In this document: piece after piece, positions 34,150 through 44,924 of the stretch | Layout of the letters: each line of letters starts with the position of its first letter | How positions within the stretch are numbered: position 1 is the first letter of the stretch | Source of the DNA: Acanthosepion esculentum | Lineage: Eukaryota > Mollusca > Cephalopoda > Sepiida > Sepiidae | Length of the DNA stretch: 64,000 nt | Assembly: GCA_964036315.1 (NCBI GenBank) | Contig: OZ038479.1 | Location: forward strand, 54,282,746-54,346,745 | Reading direction: 5' to 3' | Program-made: the position numbers and the translations under genes | Notes under the pieces: generated by a model | What the model saw: only the letters and a program-made list of their open reading frames with translations | What the model was told of the DNA's origin: nothing | Database searches by the model: none

Positions 34150-34570
34150 ATTGCTATATTAACTTTTTGGCAATATTTATTAGTTTAAAAAGTGAAGATT
34201 AGAATTGTAATAAAACCTAAATATATGAAAGTGAATTTATACATTTTCTTTGTCCTTGAGAATTTACAACAAAAATAATAAACACTATTAGATTGTTTAT
34301 TTACATTATTAGACTATTTATTGGAATGGAAATTTCCTGGAAATATCGGTTAATTGCTAATTGATTCACACTTTATAAAATGGCAAATAATAAGGATTTC
34401 CTCATAGTTGATTCACATATTTGAATAATTTAGTAAATGTTTATAAATTAATGAATTAAAAGTTTCATATTTATTTCTTTATAAATTGGTAAATGATAAA
34501 TATTGCATTACATTAGTCTTAATGCAATTGTAATAGATTTTAGAATGTAAATATAAAATTATTCTTATAA
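34150..34570 (+). repeat. Foldback element F1, copy 4 (one arm)
   Basis: It parallels 1530-1925. Shared words are tgaaagtgaatttatacat, a tttattggaatgg block, aaataataaggatttcct and ggtaaatgataaatattgca. Confidence 0.55.
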
Positions 34571-34778
34571 TATAGACAAAATAACTGAACAATTTAGCTA
34601 AGATTAACAAATCTCCCAAGACCTTAATTAAGAATGAATGTAACAGAACATTTTTCTTACTACTAATTAGAATATAACAATATTAGATATTATACATAAG
34701 TTTATATATGTATAAACTTATATGAATGTGAGTTAATGATTCTTTCATTGTATTTTAAATATATATATATATATATCT

Positions 34779-34856
34779 TTTTTTACAGATGGTCCATTGT
34801 GGCGAAAAACATTTTGGGCAATGATATAAATTTCTTCATATGGCGAATTTGAATGG
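34779..34856 (+). promoter_or_regulatory. Splice acceptor and 5' UTR of ZNF locus 2
   Basis: The pyrimidine tract and AG (cttttttttacag) end at 34788, so the exon starts at 34789. An in-frame TAA at 34827-34829 precedes the ATG at 34857, so translation must begin within this exon at or after that ATG. Confidence 0.65.
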
Positions 34857-35921
34857 ATGAAAGACTTCTTGGTGACATCAAATATGGAAAAAAATTTAGA
34901 AAAAAAATTCTGTTGTGAAACTTGTGGCTGTAAATTGTCACATAGTTCTACTTTAAAAAGACACCTAAGAACCCATACAGGAGAGAAACCATATTCTTGT
35001 GAAGTTTGTGGTGCTTCTTTTGTACAGAAAGAACATCTGGTGAAACATGTACGAACACACACTGGGGAGAAACCATATTCTTGTGAAGTGTGTGGTGCTT
35101 CCTTTGCACAAAAAGTAAATTTGGCACAACATATGCGAACACATACTGGAGAGAAACCATATTCTTGTGAAGAATGTGGGTGGTCTTTTGCAAAAAAGTC
35201 ACATTTGGTCCACCATATGCGAACACACACTGGAGAAAAACCTTATTCTTGTGAAGTATGTGGCTATTCTTTTGCAAAGCAATCACATTTGGTCCAACAT
35301 ATGCGAACACATACTGGAGAAAAACCATATTCTTGTGAACTGTGTGGGTCTTCCTTTGCACAAAAGGTAAATTTGGTCCAACATATGCGAACTCATACTG
35401 GAGAAAAACCATATTCTTGCGAGATGTGTGGATATTCCTTTTCCCGCAAGTCACAACTGGTTGAACATATACAAAAACACACTGAAGGAAAACCATATCC
35501 TTGTGAAGTATGTCAGACTTCTTTTTCAGAGAAGTCACATTTGGTTCAACATATGCAAACACATACTGGGGAGAAATCATGTGAAATGTGTGGATCATCC
35601 TTTTCATGTCAGTCAGAATTGGCAGAGCATATGCAAAAACACAGTGAAGAAAAGCCATATTCTTGTGTAGTATGTCACTATTGTTTTTCACGAAAGTCGA
35701 ATTTGGTCCAACACATGCGAATACACACTGGTGAGAAACCATTTTCTTGTGAAGCATGTGAATTGTCCTTTTCGCGTAAGTCACAACTGGTGGAACATAT
35801 GCAAAAACACACTGGAGAGAAACCATATTCTTGTGAAGCTTGTCACTATTCATGTTCACGAAAGTCACATTTAGTTCGACATATGCGAATACACACTGAA
35901 GATTCATCTCTCGTGTGTTGA
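34857..35921 (+). CDS. C2H2 zinc-finger protein 2 (12 fingers)
   Basis: A 354-residue protein made of 12 consecutive C2H2 fingers after a 17-residue N-terminus, a presumed nuclear DNA-binding protein. All 12 keep both cysteines and both histidines. Linkers are TGEKPY-type; the linker between fingers 8 and 9 lacks two residues ([12 protein letters not shown]), and finger 12 replaces the conserved core Phe by Cys ([10 protein letters not shown]). Fingers 7-12 alternate between a LVEHxQKH and a LVQHMxxH type, so they look like three copies of a two-finger unit. The start is the first ATG after an in-frame TAA and lies in the same exon as the splice acceptor at 34788. No KRAB, BTB or other effector domain is seen. 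It is the best-preserved gene of the window. The family is sure; DNA target and role are unknown. Confidence 0.9.
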   Translation: MKDFLVTSNMEKNLEKKFCCETCGCKLSHSSTLKRHLRTHTGEKPYSCEVCGASFVQKEHLVKHVRTHTGEKPYSCEVCGASFAQKVNLAQHMRTHTGEKPYSCEECGWSFAKKSHLVHHMRTHTGEKPYSCEVCGYSFAKQSHLVQHMRTHTGEKPYSCELCGSSFAQKVNLVQHMRTHTGEKPYSCEMCGYSFSRKSQLVEHIQKHTEGKPYPCEVCQTSFSEKSHLVQHMQTHTGEKSCEMCGSSFSCQSELAEHMQKHSEEKPYSCVVCHYCFSRKSNLVQHMRIHTGEKPFSCEACELSFSRKSQLVEHMQKHTGEKPYSCEACHYSCSRKSHLVRHMRIHTEDSSLVC

Positions 35922-36276
35922 TCTTTTCTGAAAGCTGATATGAACACCTGAAAGGCTTTACAGCTTTAATGTTCAATTTATGACAATTTTGTTATAGCAA
36001 CACTTATAAAATGTTTATCTCTTCATTTTTAATTGAAGTCAAATTAGTTACTGTATCAAAACATTTAATGAAGAGAAATCATAAAAAAATTTGCAAAAAG
36101 TTATTTTCAACAAGGTAAATTTTTAAAATACCCAAATGTTTTGGAAATTAAAAATGCTAATTAATACTTTTTAATTCACTCCTACAATTATTTTTATATT
36201 TACAGATGATACTTTTCATAACGGATGAAGATAGAACCCTTGTCTTTGTAATTCTATGGATTCATTTGATATGCTG

Positions 36277-36282
36277 AATAAA
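36277..36282 (+). terminator. Poly(A) signal AATAAA of ZNF locus 2
   Basis: The first canonical AATAAA after the ZNF2 stop, 355 bp downstream, followed by T-rich sequence. Confidence 0.5.
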
Positions 36283-36637
36283 AATGTGGCAATAACCTTT
36301 GAATTATTATTTTTGCATATCTACTTTTATAGAATTAATACTGCTGATTTAGTATTTCATTTGTGAGATGATTATTTGTCAATATTCTTACATTATGTCA
36401 CATTATTGTTCTTATCTTGGTTAATACATATGTTATTATAGTCATGTTTCAACCTAGTACCCTCTGGTCATCATCAGGTGTTCATCGGTTGATTATTATG
36501 ATAGTTTGTCCATGATATCAGTTATTGTTCATTCCTATTGAATTGGTGCATCATTACCAGTTACAAAGTACATTTTAGATTGTCACCATTTTTTTTCCAT
36601 TTCTAGGGCTGGCACAATAAAGCACATGGTTATGCTT

Positions 36638-36985
36638 TCTTATGGCCACATCATTTTGAAACACCAGTTCTTGTATGATCAATGAAGTTAAGCAACAAGC
36701 CTAGTCAATACCTCATTGGGTGAGACCTTGGGAATGTGTAGGTGGTGTAATAGATAATGGCTCAGAATTGTTAATCAGAGAGCCGAGTTCCAATTCCCAT
36801 TGGGTTCATTATATTCACTTGCATGCAAATATCCATGAGAAAGCTATGAATCCATTTATTCTCCCCCCAGCTATGGATTAATTAGTAAGATTTGTATCAC
36901 TAAACCACTCACTATCACTACCTCACTCTTACAATCTAAAAAATATTTTCTGGCTTTAAATAACATGTAAAGAGTTGATAAGCTA
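36638..36985 (+). mobile_element. SINE-C with 5S rRNA head, copy 2
   Basis: 36638-36735 follows 5S rRNA in order: a tatggccacatc block, tttgaaacacc, tatgatcaatgaagttaagc, aagcctagtcaatacc, then a box-C-like cattgggtgagaccttggga. It joins at once to a tRNA-like part (A box tggtgtaatagataatgg, B box gagttccaattccc). A body follows (ctatggattaattagtaaga) and an end block (attttctggctttaaataac). It is the most complete copy in the window. Confidence 0.8.
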
Positions 36986-37009
36986 TATAAAATGAATCTT
37001 ATATGGCAG

Positions 37010-37312
37010 TGAGTATGTATGTATGTTGCGGCATTCACCCTGGATCGGTTAAGCCGGCTCCTTCCAAGGAATTCACCGCGTCCAGAACGAAGGCCGACCA
37101 AGCACGGCGATCCGTCGCCAATGCTGAAACGAGCGACAGCCATTCCCGATTCCAATGGCGGTGAATTCTTGAAACGGAGTAACAAGGGAGTTTGAACTTC
37201 ACACGCGGTCCCCACACCTCGCGTGCTATCCCAGTGGAGGGAGGAATGTGCTCTTACTTGCCACAGAGGCAGGAGTAACCAAGAGGCTGCCGGATGCCGG
37301 TGCTGACGCCGA
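37010..37312 (-). pseudogene. LINE 3' end with short tandem tail
   Basis: The minus strand encodes a C-terminal reverse-transcriptase-type ending, WLSLVSALATDRRAWSAFVL followed by DAVNSLEGAGLTDPG and a stop. Then atgccgcaacatacatacat follows, a short-repeat 3' tail typical of some LINEs. An in-frame stop lies about 90 codons before the end. The GC-rich composition differs sharply from its flanks. Ribosomal RNA was considered and rejected. Confidence 0.5.
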
Positions 37313-37531
37313 ATGGTTTTGAATTCAGAGTTGACCTTCTCCTAGACCAGTTGCCATCCAAGGCTATAGAACCCAGTCTGTCCTGCTATTTATCCATAGT
37401 TGGAGGGAGAAGAAGAGGATTCACACCTTTCTCAAGGGTGTTAGCACATAAGTGAATGTAACGGATTCGACCGGAATTCGAACTCGGCTCTACGATTCCT
37501 CAATCCGAGCCGTTATCCATTACTTCACCGT
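37313..37531 (-). mobile_element. tRNA-derived SINE, type A
   Basis: On the minus strand: A box gtaatggataacggctcgga, B box gagttcgaattccggtcg, body with ggatggcaactggtctagga and the end gaattcaaaac. It is the best-preserved type-A copy here. Its 3' end directly abuts the LINE tail fragment in the same orientation. Confidence 0.85.
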
Positions 37532-37599
37532 GAGTACTGTACAATCATCTCACAGATAAAGAAGACATTTGAGGTAAGAAAGATGTGTTTCTACAGAGA

Positions 37600-37868
37600 A
37601 TACCATGGACAGAGTGTGTAATCAATGAGGAAGTTTTAAGGCAACTAGAAACAAATGGACAATTATGCTCAAAAACAGAAAGTGCCTACCACAATGTGTC
37701 CCAGAGATTTCACCTATGCTCACTATGTACAAGTAATGGCCCCAGCCCCAGTTGGCTATTTAACTCCTATTTTCCTTTTGTAGTTGAGTTTCGTTTAGTT
37801 GAATAAAGCTTAGCATTTTTACTCTTGCCCTGAGCTCTGTCTAATCTTACAATTACTACAATTTATTC
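37600..37868 (+). mobile_element. Probable LTR end of a Ty3-type retrotransposon
   Basis: AATAAA at 37802-37807 is followed about 40 bp later by cttaca (37846-37851), a plausible LTR terminus. Gag-like sequence begins soon afterwards. The 5' border was not found. Confidence 0.4.
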
Positions 37869-38335
37869 AACTAAAGGCGCAGATAAAATCTAGCATGGAT
37901 GTAGCTATAAGAACATTTATTTATTAAAACACCCAACGAGGTACCTGTTGGCCACAAGGCAACAGAAGCCAGGAGAGTCTCTGGCCAAATTTTTCAGAGA
38001 ACTAGAAAAGCTGAAAAGAAACTGCAATTTCAAAGATCATACTGCTGAGGAATGCGGGAATGAAGCCATGAGAGACGCATTCGTTCCAGGCTTAAGTCCA
38101 CATTCCATATTGCAGTATCTCTTAGGAAATAAAACCCTAGATCTACAAACAGCTTACATTCAAGCGTCTGCACTGGACTTAGCACAAAGAAATAATGACT
38201 TATATACTGCGCCAGAAGCACAAGTGGCAGCGATAGTTGACTCTGACACGACCAAAGGTATGTGATAAATTTCCAGTCAAACCAGCAGTAGCCACAACTT
38301 ATCAAGCCAAACGTAAATGCTTTTTTTGAAAAGGT
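37869..38335 (+). pseudogene. Ty3-type gag remnant
   Basis: The conceptual product resembles the Gag of Ty3-type LTR retrotransposons: a TRQQKPGESLAKFFRELEKL segment, then EAMRDAFVPGLSPHSILQYL, then KTLDLQTAYIQASALDLAQ. An upstream NEV/LLATR frame break near 37945 separates the N-terminus. Downstream a KCFF stretch in the zinc-knuckle position runs into TGA where a cysteine would be expected, and the copy is then cut by a SINE-C 3' fragment. It is dead; no pol region follows. Confidence 0.7.
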
Positions 38336-38339
38336 ACAA

Positions 38340-38480
38340 ATTCACATCATCTCCTTCCCCCCAGCTGTGGGTTAATTAATAGGACTTGTATAAGAAAATC
38401 ATTATCTCCAACAAAAATTCTTACAATCTAAATGTTTTCTGGCTTTAAATAACCTGCAAAAGGTTGATAATCCATAAAAA
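38340..38480 (+). mobile_element. SINE-C 3' fragment
   Basis: The text cagctgtgggttaattaata, then an attatctcc block and ttttctggctttaaataacc, matches the 3' part of the copy at 36638-36985. The 5S and tRNA heads are missing. Confidence 0.6.
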
Positions 38481-38519
38481 AACAAATCAATTATTAATAA
38501 TCACTAAACAAAAAAGCAT

Positions 38520-38860
38520 TATTTACACTCAGACTCATCTTTGTTGTTGTTACAATTTGGCCATTGTGCCCTCCAGCCTTCATCAGGTGTATATCCAACT
38601 GTCTAACTTACAGGGAATCTGAACCCTTTATTTAATCTACAGGGGTAAACTGTTCTCATATCATTTATGTCTATGGTAGGCATCATAAAAAGCAGTATCT
38701 TGTCTAGTTCTTTTTTTAAAATTATTACTGCTGTTATTGTTTACCCGTTTTCACCGAGTCCAGCTATGCACTGCCTGGCTCAGGGATTGAACTCACAATT
38801 ACTGTCACTAAATTCATGAACCAACATTTTAATCCACTAGGCTGTTGTCCCATAGGACAA
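38520..38860 (-). mobile_element. SINE-D: tRNA head with Penelope-like tail
   Basis: On the minus strand: a tRNA-like head (A box agcctagtggattaaaatgt, B box gtgagttcaatccctgag), then ggactcggtgaaaacgggta. The 3' half matches the PLE-1 tail: ttaaataaagggttcagatt, cctgatgaaggctggagg, aatggccaaattgt and acaaagatga. It is full-length in layout. Confidence 0.8.
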
Positions 38861-38949
38861 TTCTCTGTAGTAAACTTGGGGCCTTAACCCTAACCTGCCT
38901 GCTAGTTAATGCCCCTACCACTGAAAACTTGCTGTAATTTGTCTTTCTT

Positions 38950-39052
38950 TTTGAGATGAGGTATTATTATACATTGATATGCACAGACTGATGTCCTTTA
39001 TTTGATTTTTATTGTTACAACATTATGGCTATAGTATCCTACAACCTCCTTT
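38950..39052 (-). repeat. PLE/SINE-D tail fragment
   Basis: The text gagatgaggtatt, then gatgtcctttatttgatttt and acaacattatggctatagta, is a diverged minus-oriented tail. It is cut by the SINE-B that begins at 39055. Confidence 0.55.
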
Positions 39053-39054
39053 AG

Positions 39055-39357
39055 GGAGGCACAGTGGAGTAGTGGATAGCAGCTCAGTTTGAGAAATTGG
39101 AGAGCTGAGTTTGAATTCCAGTCAAATCTACTATGTTCACTTACGTGCTAATACCCTTAGGAAAGGTATGAATCCTCTTCTTCTCCCCCTAGCTATGGGT
39201 AAATAGTAGGACAGACTGGGTTCTATAGCCTTGGATGGCAACTGGTCTACATCAGAAAGAAATGGCAACCTACTGCTGGAAAAATCTACCTCATCAGTCA
39301 TGTATTGAAAGATACATGATTGCCTAAGTGTGTATCTCACATGGCACATAACTGATA
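39055..39357 (+). mobile_element. tRNA-derived SINE, type B
   Basis: On the plus strand: A box gtggagtagtggatagcagc, B-box-like gagtttgaattccag, body ggatggcaactggtctacat, and the type-B end cagtcatgtattgaaagata followed by catggcacataactga. It matches 2221-2526 in reverse. Confidence 0.8.
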
Positions 39358-39404
39358 TCCTGAGAATTTCAAACCAGGTTATTTATTCAGTCTATGAAGC
39401 TATC

Positions 39405-39840
39405 TTCTATGTGTTGTGCACCTTCAGAACAGTGGCAATCATGGCTCACCACAATTTCCTTTCCTTTGCAGCTCTTAATAATTTTTTAACTTTTTGTTAT
39501 CTTCCCTGAACCTTATTCTGCTATCCATTTATTCCAGCTTGCTAGACAGGCTATGCGTTGTTTTTCCGGTCAGTCTTACTTTCAATCTTTCCTCTGTGTG
39601 TCAAATTTTTCAAAATCCACGTTGCTTATTATGTACCCTAGAACTTTCAACTCTTTCAGATGTTAAGTGTAAGTGTCCGTTTTGGGGGGAGTTTCCATTG
39701 TCTCTAAAACTTTGTTGTTGCTCACGTTTGGCCCTTGATATTCTTGGCATCCTTCTGTAGAACCACATTTCTGTTGTTTGAAATCTCTTCTTCATCTGTG
39801 AACAGTTCTCATTCCACTCTTCATGCTAGAATTCAATTTA
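39405..39840 (-). pseudogene. LINE C-terminal remnant, family L-B, copy 2
   Basis: Colinear with 6640-6960. The minus strand gives broken pieces resembling LGYI...FEKF and ACLASWNKWIAE, an ORF2 C-terminal region. No intact frame. Confidence 0.55.
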
Positions 39841-40459
39841 GTTAATTTGTCCCTGTGAAGCCACTTGTTTCTTCCACAGAATTCCCACTAGCTGACCCAG
39901 CATAGATAGCAAGTTCTTTTTATAGTTCTAAATGAAATAGAATCGTGTAAATGTCTGCACACTAAACTGAAAGTGGAATTATCTGGCAAATATAGAAGAT
40001 GAGTGAAAACTTTGTAGCCATGCTGTAAAAATATCATCCTGATCCCAAAAAAAGATGCAGTTAGCCTAATGGAGTATTGTTTTCTTTTTTTTATAGTTGT
40101 TAGGAGCATAAATTTGAAGAAAAAATAACAAAAAAAAAACTTTAAAATGTTTGGAAAATAATTCAGAAAAAGGTAAAATATTAAAGATTTTAAAATAAAT
40201 AAATGAAAACAAATTTGTTAAGTTCAACTTTTATTCTTATTAAAACATTTTGGTTAAATCACCTAGAATATATTTTTACATTGAAATATTAAGTTTCATG
40301 TCTAGAGTAACTTTTTATGCTTTAAGAATTCTTCTTTGCACATTGATTTTCTATACAAAGAATATTAGTTCATTCCAAATATTCACAATCAAAAAAACAA
40401 TTTTCATTTACAATATTTTATGTAAGTAAATCTATATATTTAATGTTTATTACCAATTC

Positions 40460-40720
40460 CCCAATGATCACTGAACCATTGAACCTAAAAGGGTGACTGT
40501 TTAGCAATACCAGAGGCTGTAAGTTTGAATGCGTGGGTGATGTAATAGATAATGGCTTGGAATTCTTAATCAGAGAGCTAAGTTCCAAATCTGGTTGGGT
40601 TCTTTATATTCACTTATGCACAACTCTTGAGAAAGGTATGAATCTACATCTTCACACACCAGCAGTGGGTTAATTAGTAAGACTTGTATTGCTAAATCTT
40701 TATTATCTCAAAAGAAAAAG
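40460..40720 (+). mobile_element. SINE-C with decayed 5S head, copy 3
   Basis: The 5S part survives as aatgatcactgaa and aataccagaggctgtaagt. Then come the tRNA-like A box gtgatgtaatagataatggc and a B-box-like aagttccaaatctgg, and the body gtgggttaattagtaagact. Confidence 0.65.
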
Positions 40721-41109
40721 AAAAGATTTTACACTCTAAAAATATTTTCTGTAAATATTTATTCACCCTTTCATAAATATGAAAACAAGTTTTTATTGAT
40801 AATTTTATAAAAAATATCTATGAACTATAGAATAAAATTTAAATAAACATGATTTTTTTTCAGATATCTATACACTTTCTTCTCAAATTAATTTACACCT
40901 CCGATTACTTCTTATTTTAATTAATTTTTATAATCGTGATCAAGGAAGCCTAATTAATATAAACCCAAGGCCAAAACTCCAGCAAGTACAGATTATCTCT
41001 CTTCTACAATATTTTGAAATTTTTTTTAAGTCATTGCTAATTTTTCTAAAAATGTCTAGAATATCTGCCAAGCAATTCTTTTCAGCCAAGTGCTTACTAA
41101 TGAAGAGTG

Positions 41110-41580
41110 GACATTAACCACCTTGAATAAAGCAATTGCGAAAGCTGGTAAATTGTGTTCTTTGGAAATTTTTTTTTTTTACTTTATCATTTACAGTTGT
41201 TAAGAGCAAAAATAAATCATCATTAAAATGTTTAAAAAATAAATTAAAAAGAAGCTCAAATATTAAATGTTTAAAAATGAACAAATTACTTAAATTTAGG
41301 TACCTCCAAAATGTTTCTAAAAAAAAGCATACCATGATGAAAAAAAAATTCCAAATTTCATAAAAACAAAGTTTTATCATCAAAATGTTTATATCATTAA
41401 GAGATTTGAAATATCTTGTTTTTCTTGCATCAGCAGGTGGGCCAAAGATTAGTATGGGAAATTCAGTGTCCTTTTTTGCAGTAAAAACACATTGTTTTAG
41501 AAATTCTTTGAAAAATAAAAATTTTTTTCAGATTTTAATTAAATTTTCAGGACTTATTCACATTTTGAATGGTCCTTATG
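41110..41580 (+). repeat. AT-rich family X fragment
   Basis: It begins like an X terminus (aggtacctccaaaatgtttc, then gcataccatgatgaaaa) and continues with aaaacaaagttttatcatca and atcttgtttttcttgcatca. Frames here on both strands are lysine-, asparagine- or phenylalanine-rich and not credible. Confidence 0.55.
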
Positions 41581-42920
41581 CACAGTGGTGTAGCTAGTGT
41601 TTTTGCCCCAGGCAGAATAAAATATTACAGTGCACATTAACCCCTTAAATATATTATATATATTTAGTCAACGACAAAATTATTCATATGCCCATCAATT
41701 TTTTATATTTTTATCCATTTCTCAGAATTTTATATCTTAATAAACACAAAAAGGAATATATATTTATTATGTATTTGATACATAATTGTAACACATGGCC
41801 AAAGGGGGAAGTGGGTTAAGGCTGGACATCAGTAACTATACTCCTACAAATACCTCATATTCACAGGAACCTACAAAACACCATATGACATAAAAATTTG
41901 AAAATATTAAAAATGTCTATAATTTTTTTCATTTTTCTTGTTTTTTGTTGTTGTTTTTTCTTGTTGTTTTTTTTTGTTGTAAAAATTCCATGAAACATGC
42001 AATGATTCAAACTAAAACAAAACATATTTTAGTAGGACCCATCCACCCCTCAAAAATAATAAGAGTGGCCACTGTATTCTGTCTATCAACAGAATCAAAC
42101 AGCACACTCAATAATGTTGTGGGAGAGGAAAAAAAAAAAAAACAGACTGGGAAAATAAAATGGCTGACCTGGCCGAGATAAAAAGGGGATTTGTGTGCCT
42201 ATTATGGCAGGATAACAATTTTCCAGAGGTAGCAAAAAAGGGATTACCTACAGAAACAAAAAAAAAAAAAAAACAACGTTACAAGTTGTTTGATAAAATC
42301 TCAGATTCTACAAAAATGAAGCCCTTTACAAAATTAGCAAAAAAAGGGAAAAACTTGGAGAAAGCAACAATAAAATCATATATGGCAGAATATGCAAAAA
42401 TGCATCCACCTCCATTCTTAATACTTGATCTTGAAAAGGTTTTGAGATTTAGTTTTCTTGATGGCTTTTTGAAGTATTTTCGTGTGAAGTTATCAGCTTG
42501 AATTCTGCTCAGGAAGGCACAGAAAAGGATGAGAAAATCTGCCTTGAAGTTGTCAGGTCTTTCTTTCACTGGATTGATTTATGACCCCTGTCAGCTGGTT
42601 AGTTTCTTGGTGCAAGGTGCTGCCAATTTGACTCTCCTCAACTGTTCTGATTGCTACTGAAAAAACTGATCTTATCTGCTCATGCAGTCCTTTTTATTTA
42701 TAAAAGTAGGATCAAGCTGGGCCTGTCCAAATTTTTGCAGGTCCTGAAAACTTATATAAAAAAACCTTTCTCCAAAAATTCACACATTAAGTTCTAATTT
42801 GTCAGTCAATTTTGGTGGTAAACTGCCTTGAGCCGATGAGGCCCAAAATTTTTAACGCACACCATCTGGCCTACAGAAAAATACACTTATCTCAAAAGAC
42901 ATGTAAAAAAAAACAACCTA
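41581..42920. other. No recognised gene
   Basis: 41580-41640 starts with cacagtggtgtagctagtgt, which resembles a hAT-type transposon end, but no partner end was found. A 113-codon plus frame at 42160-42501 is lysine-rich, starts in MADLAEIKRGFVCL and has no recognised domain. Confidence 0.3.
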
Positions 42921-42923
42921 GAC

Positions 42924-43000
42924 CAGTGCTTCTCAAACTATCTGATGTGGCACACCAGCAATTTTTTTTTCCCAATGTGCTAGGTACAAGCAATAAATTT
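42924..43000 (+). repeat. hAT-like transposon end
   Basis: The text cagtgcttctcaaactatct, then gatgtggcacaccagca, matches the style of the ends at 50110 and 50790. The second end of this copy was not located. Confidence 0.4.
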
Positions 43001-43735
43001 TTGTAATATTAATTTATACTGAAAACAATATATAATGAATATAATAAAAGTTAACAATTTTTTTATATTTATTTTGTAAAAAAATAATACAGTATTACAT
43101 AAGCATCTTATAAACTTAATATTTAATATCTATAAAACTATTGTGCCTATTTTTTTATATCTGCTCAAATATTACCGTTCCCTTCCACTAGCAGCAAACA
43201 TCAATAATGCTGATGACTGTTGACTGCATTTGTATTTTCGTCAGCAAATTTTTACCTCAATGTGCTTAACAAGACATAAATATTTTATTTGTGATTCAAT
43301 CGTTAAAAGAATTACATGTATGGAAAGAGAATAAAAGAAGCATTCTAATTATGTTAATATTTTGTGTCTTTAGGCATTGAATATTTTTTATGCAATTTTT
43401 TACGACAGCTTCTGCCATATTTTCACACATACTACATGTGGGAGAAGTCTGTGTTTCCATTAACATGCTATTCATAACTCCTCACTGATAAATTATGAAA
43501 TAAAAAAACTATTGTGTTTATTTATTTAAAAAAAAATAAAACTGGGGACATGTAAAAAACGAAGACATTACTTTTTTTTTTTCTAAATCAGGAAAAATTT
43601 AAAAACTTTACAATATTAAAAGAAAGATAACTTGTTTTTGTTTATATACCCTGTTTTATTTAAAACAAAAAACACATTGTATGTTTAATTCATAATTTAT
43701 CAGTTTTTTAATAATTATTTCAATTCTAACAAGTA
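43001..43735. other. No recognised gene
   Basis: AT-rich DNA without a coding signal. Confidence 0.35.
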
Positions 43736-43739
43736 AGGT

Positions 43740-43925
43740 ATCTGTGTAGTGTCAAACAACTTTTGAAGGTCATCCTGATGTTATATGGATCACAGATCTT
43801 TTGTATTTTCCCTGATAATCTCTTCACATAGAAAACAGCTTCAGTCTGCTACCCTGTGTGGTATTATCTTCTTGTACCCTTCTATCCCAGTTTGTCCAAG
43901 CTGCTGCCATGTACCAAGGTTAGTT
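43740..43925 (-). pseudogene. PLE-1 fragment between RT and GIY-YIG
   Basis: The minus strand matches the PLE-1 connector: tacatggcagcagcttggac (compare 22793 onward), then the EKIQ..CDPYNIRMTF-type segment also found at 7870-7985. Stops disrupt the frame. A plus-oriented tail is joined to its 5' side. Confidence 0.65.
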
Positions 43926-44040
43926 GCTAGGTTTTAGAATGGCCGAAACATCATGAATATGAAAATAAAGATGATGACAACAGTCTGAATAATGTAAATA
44001 ATTAAAATACCTCATCTCAGTAATATAGATAGAGGACTGA
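43926..44040 (+). repeat. Inverted tail adjoining the PLE-1 fragment
   Basis: The text aatggccgaaacatcatgaa, then acaacagtctgaataatgta and acctcatctcagtaatatag, is the SINE-D/PLE tail. It has the same placement and orientation relative to PLE-1 as at 7990-8065. Confidence 0.65.
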
Positions 44041-44920
44041 ATCTTGTTGCTTGCGCCTTTTACAACTTTAGGGATGAGACAGACACATTTTCTCTTTTCC
44101 CATTCTCTCCCTACTAACTAAATTTTTGTTTTTTGCACAAAAATTTAGGTTTTTGTAGAAAGTTAAAATTTTGACATTTTGACAAAAATCTTTTGGTTTT
44201 CATGAATTTATATTTTTTGGACAAAAATCTTTGCTTTTTGTGTAATTTTTATAAAGTCCCATCTAAAGATAAATGTTTACTCCACTTACACTATTTCATC
44301 CAACAAAGGCCATTGGAAACAATCATTTCTGTCCTTGATTAGAGCTAAAACTTGTTACTTTATAAAAACTATTTTGCTTGTTGGCTATTGCGGCATGTGG
44401 GTGCTTCCTTACTTTGCTTGATTCAGCAGTAAAATTCTGGAAGTAATCAGCAGGGAACAACCAGAAGTCCCAGAACTTTAAATACCTTAATGGTACTGTA
44501 TATAAATGTCCTTTAAAACTTTGAACTCTCAAACATCGAAGTGTGTTCCTCATTTTCCATGGTCTTTAAAACCATAAAATCTACAGAGGTTGGACTCAAA
44601 ATAGATGAGACCATCTTTTTGTTCATAAAACTACAACCAATGCTAGAACTCCAAGCCAATAATTCCCTCACTTCAAACACAAAAAATGAGTTCCATTAAA
44701 ATTAACATCACTTTCTTTCAGCACACACAATTTTTAACTATATCTGCAACCTTTTTCTACCTGAATTTAGGATTATCATGGCCTGCTTTTTCCACTTACA
44801 AGAAAACTGCCTTTCAGGGCATCATGTTCATCATGCAATCCAGTTTAAAGAAAAACAAAGAACTATAAAAATGCATCGAGTTTTAAAAAAAGAACTATAA
44901 AAATGAATCCATTTTCTTTT
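44041..44920. other. No recognised gene
   Basis: An internal T-rich repeat of gacaaaaatcttt(t/g)g/c-type text is at 44170-44240. No domain was recognised in the short frames. Confidence 0.35.
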
Positions 44921-44924
44921 TAAT

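Noticed and set aside
34948..35976. 342-codon open frame on the strand opposite ZNF2 with a repeated [12 protein letters not shown] pattern
   Set aside because: It is the antisense shadow of the finger repeat; similar shadows lie opposite ZNF1 and ZNF3.
36638..36735. Functional 5S rRNA gene
   Set aside because: Many substitutions, no terminator-like T run after it, and it is fused to a tRNA-like module in four places; it is a SINE head.
37017..37310. Possible ribosomal RNA fragment because of GC richness and words such as gaattcttgaaacgg
   Set aside because: It does not follow the order of 18S or 28S conserved segments as far as I can recall them, while one strand gives a plausible LINE C-terminus followed by a catacat tail.
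38780..38860. tRNA gene
   Set aside because: A and B boxes are present but the arms do not pair into a cloverleaf and the unit recurs as a SINE head.
42160..42501. 113-codon plus-strand frame as a host gene
   Set aside because: No recognisable domain, lysine-rich and crossed by A runs, with no splice or poly(A) context that would support it.
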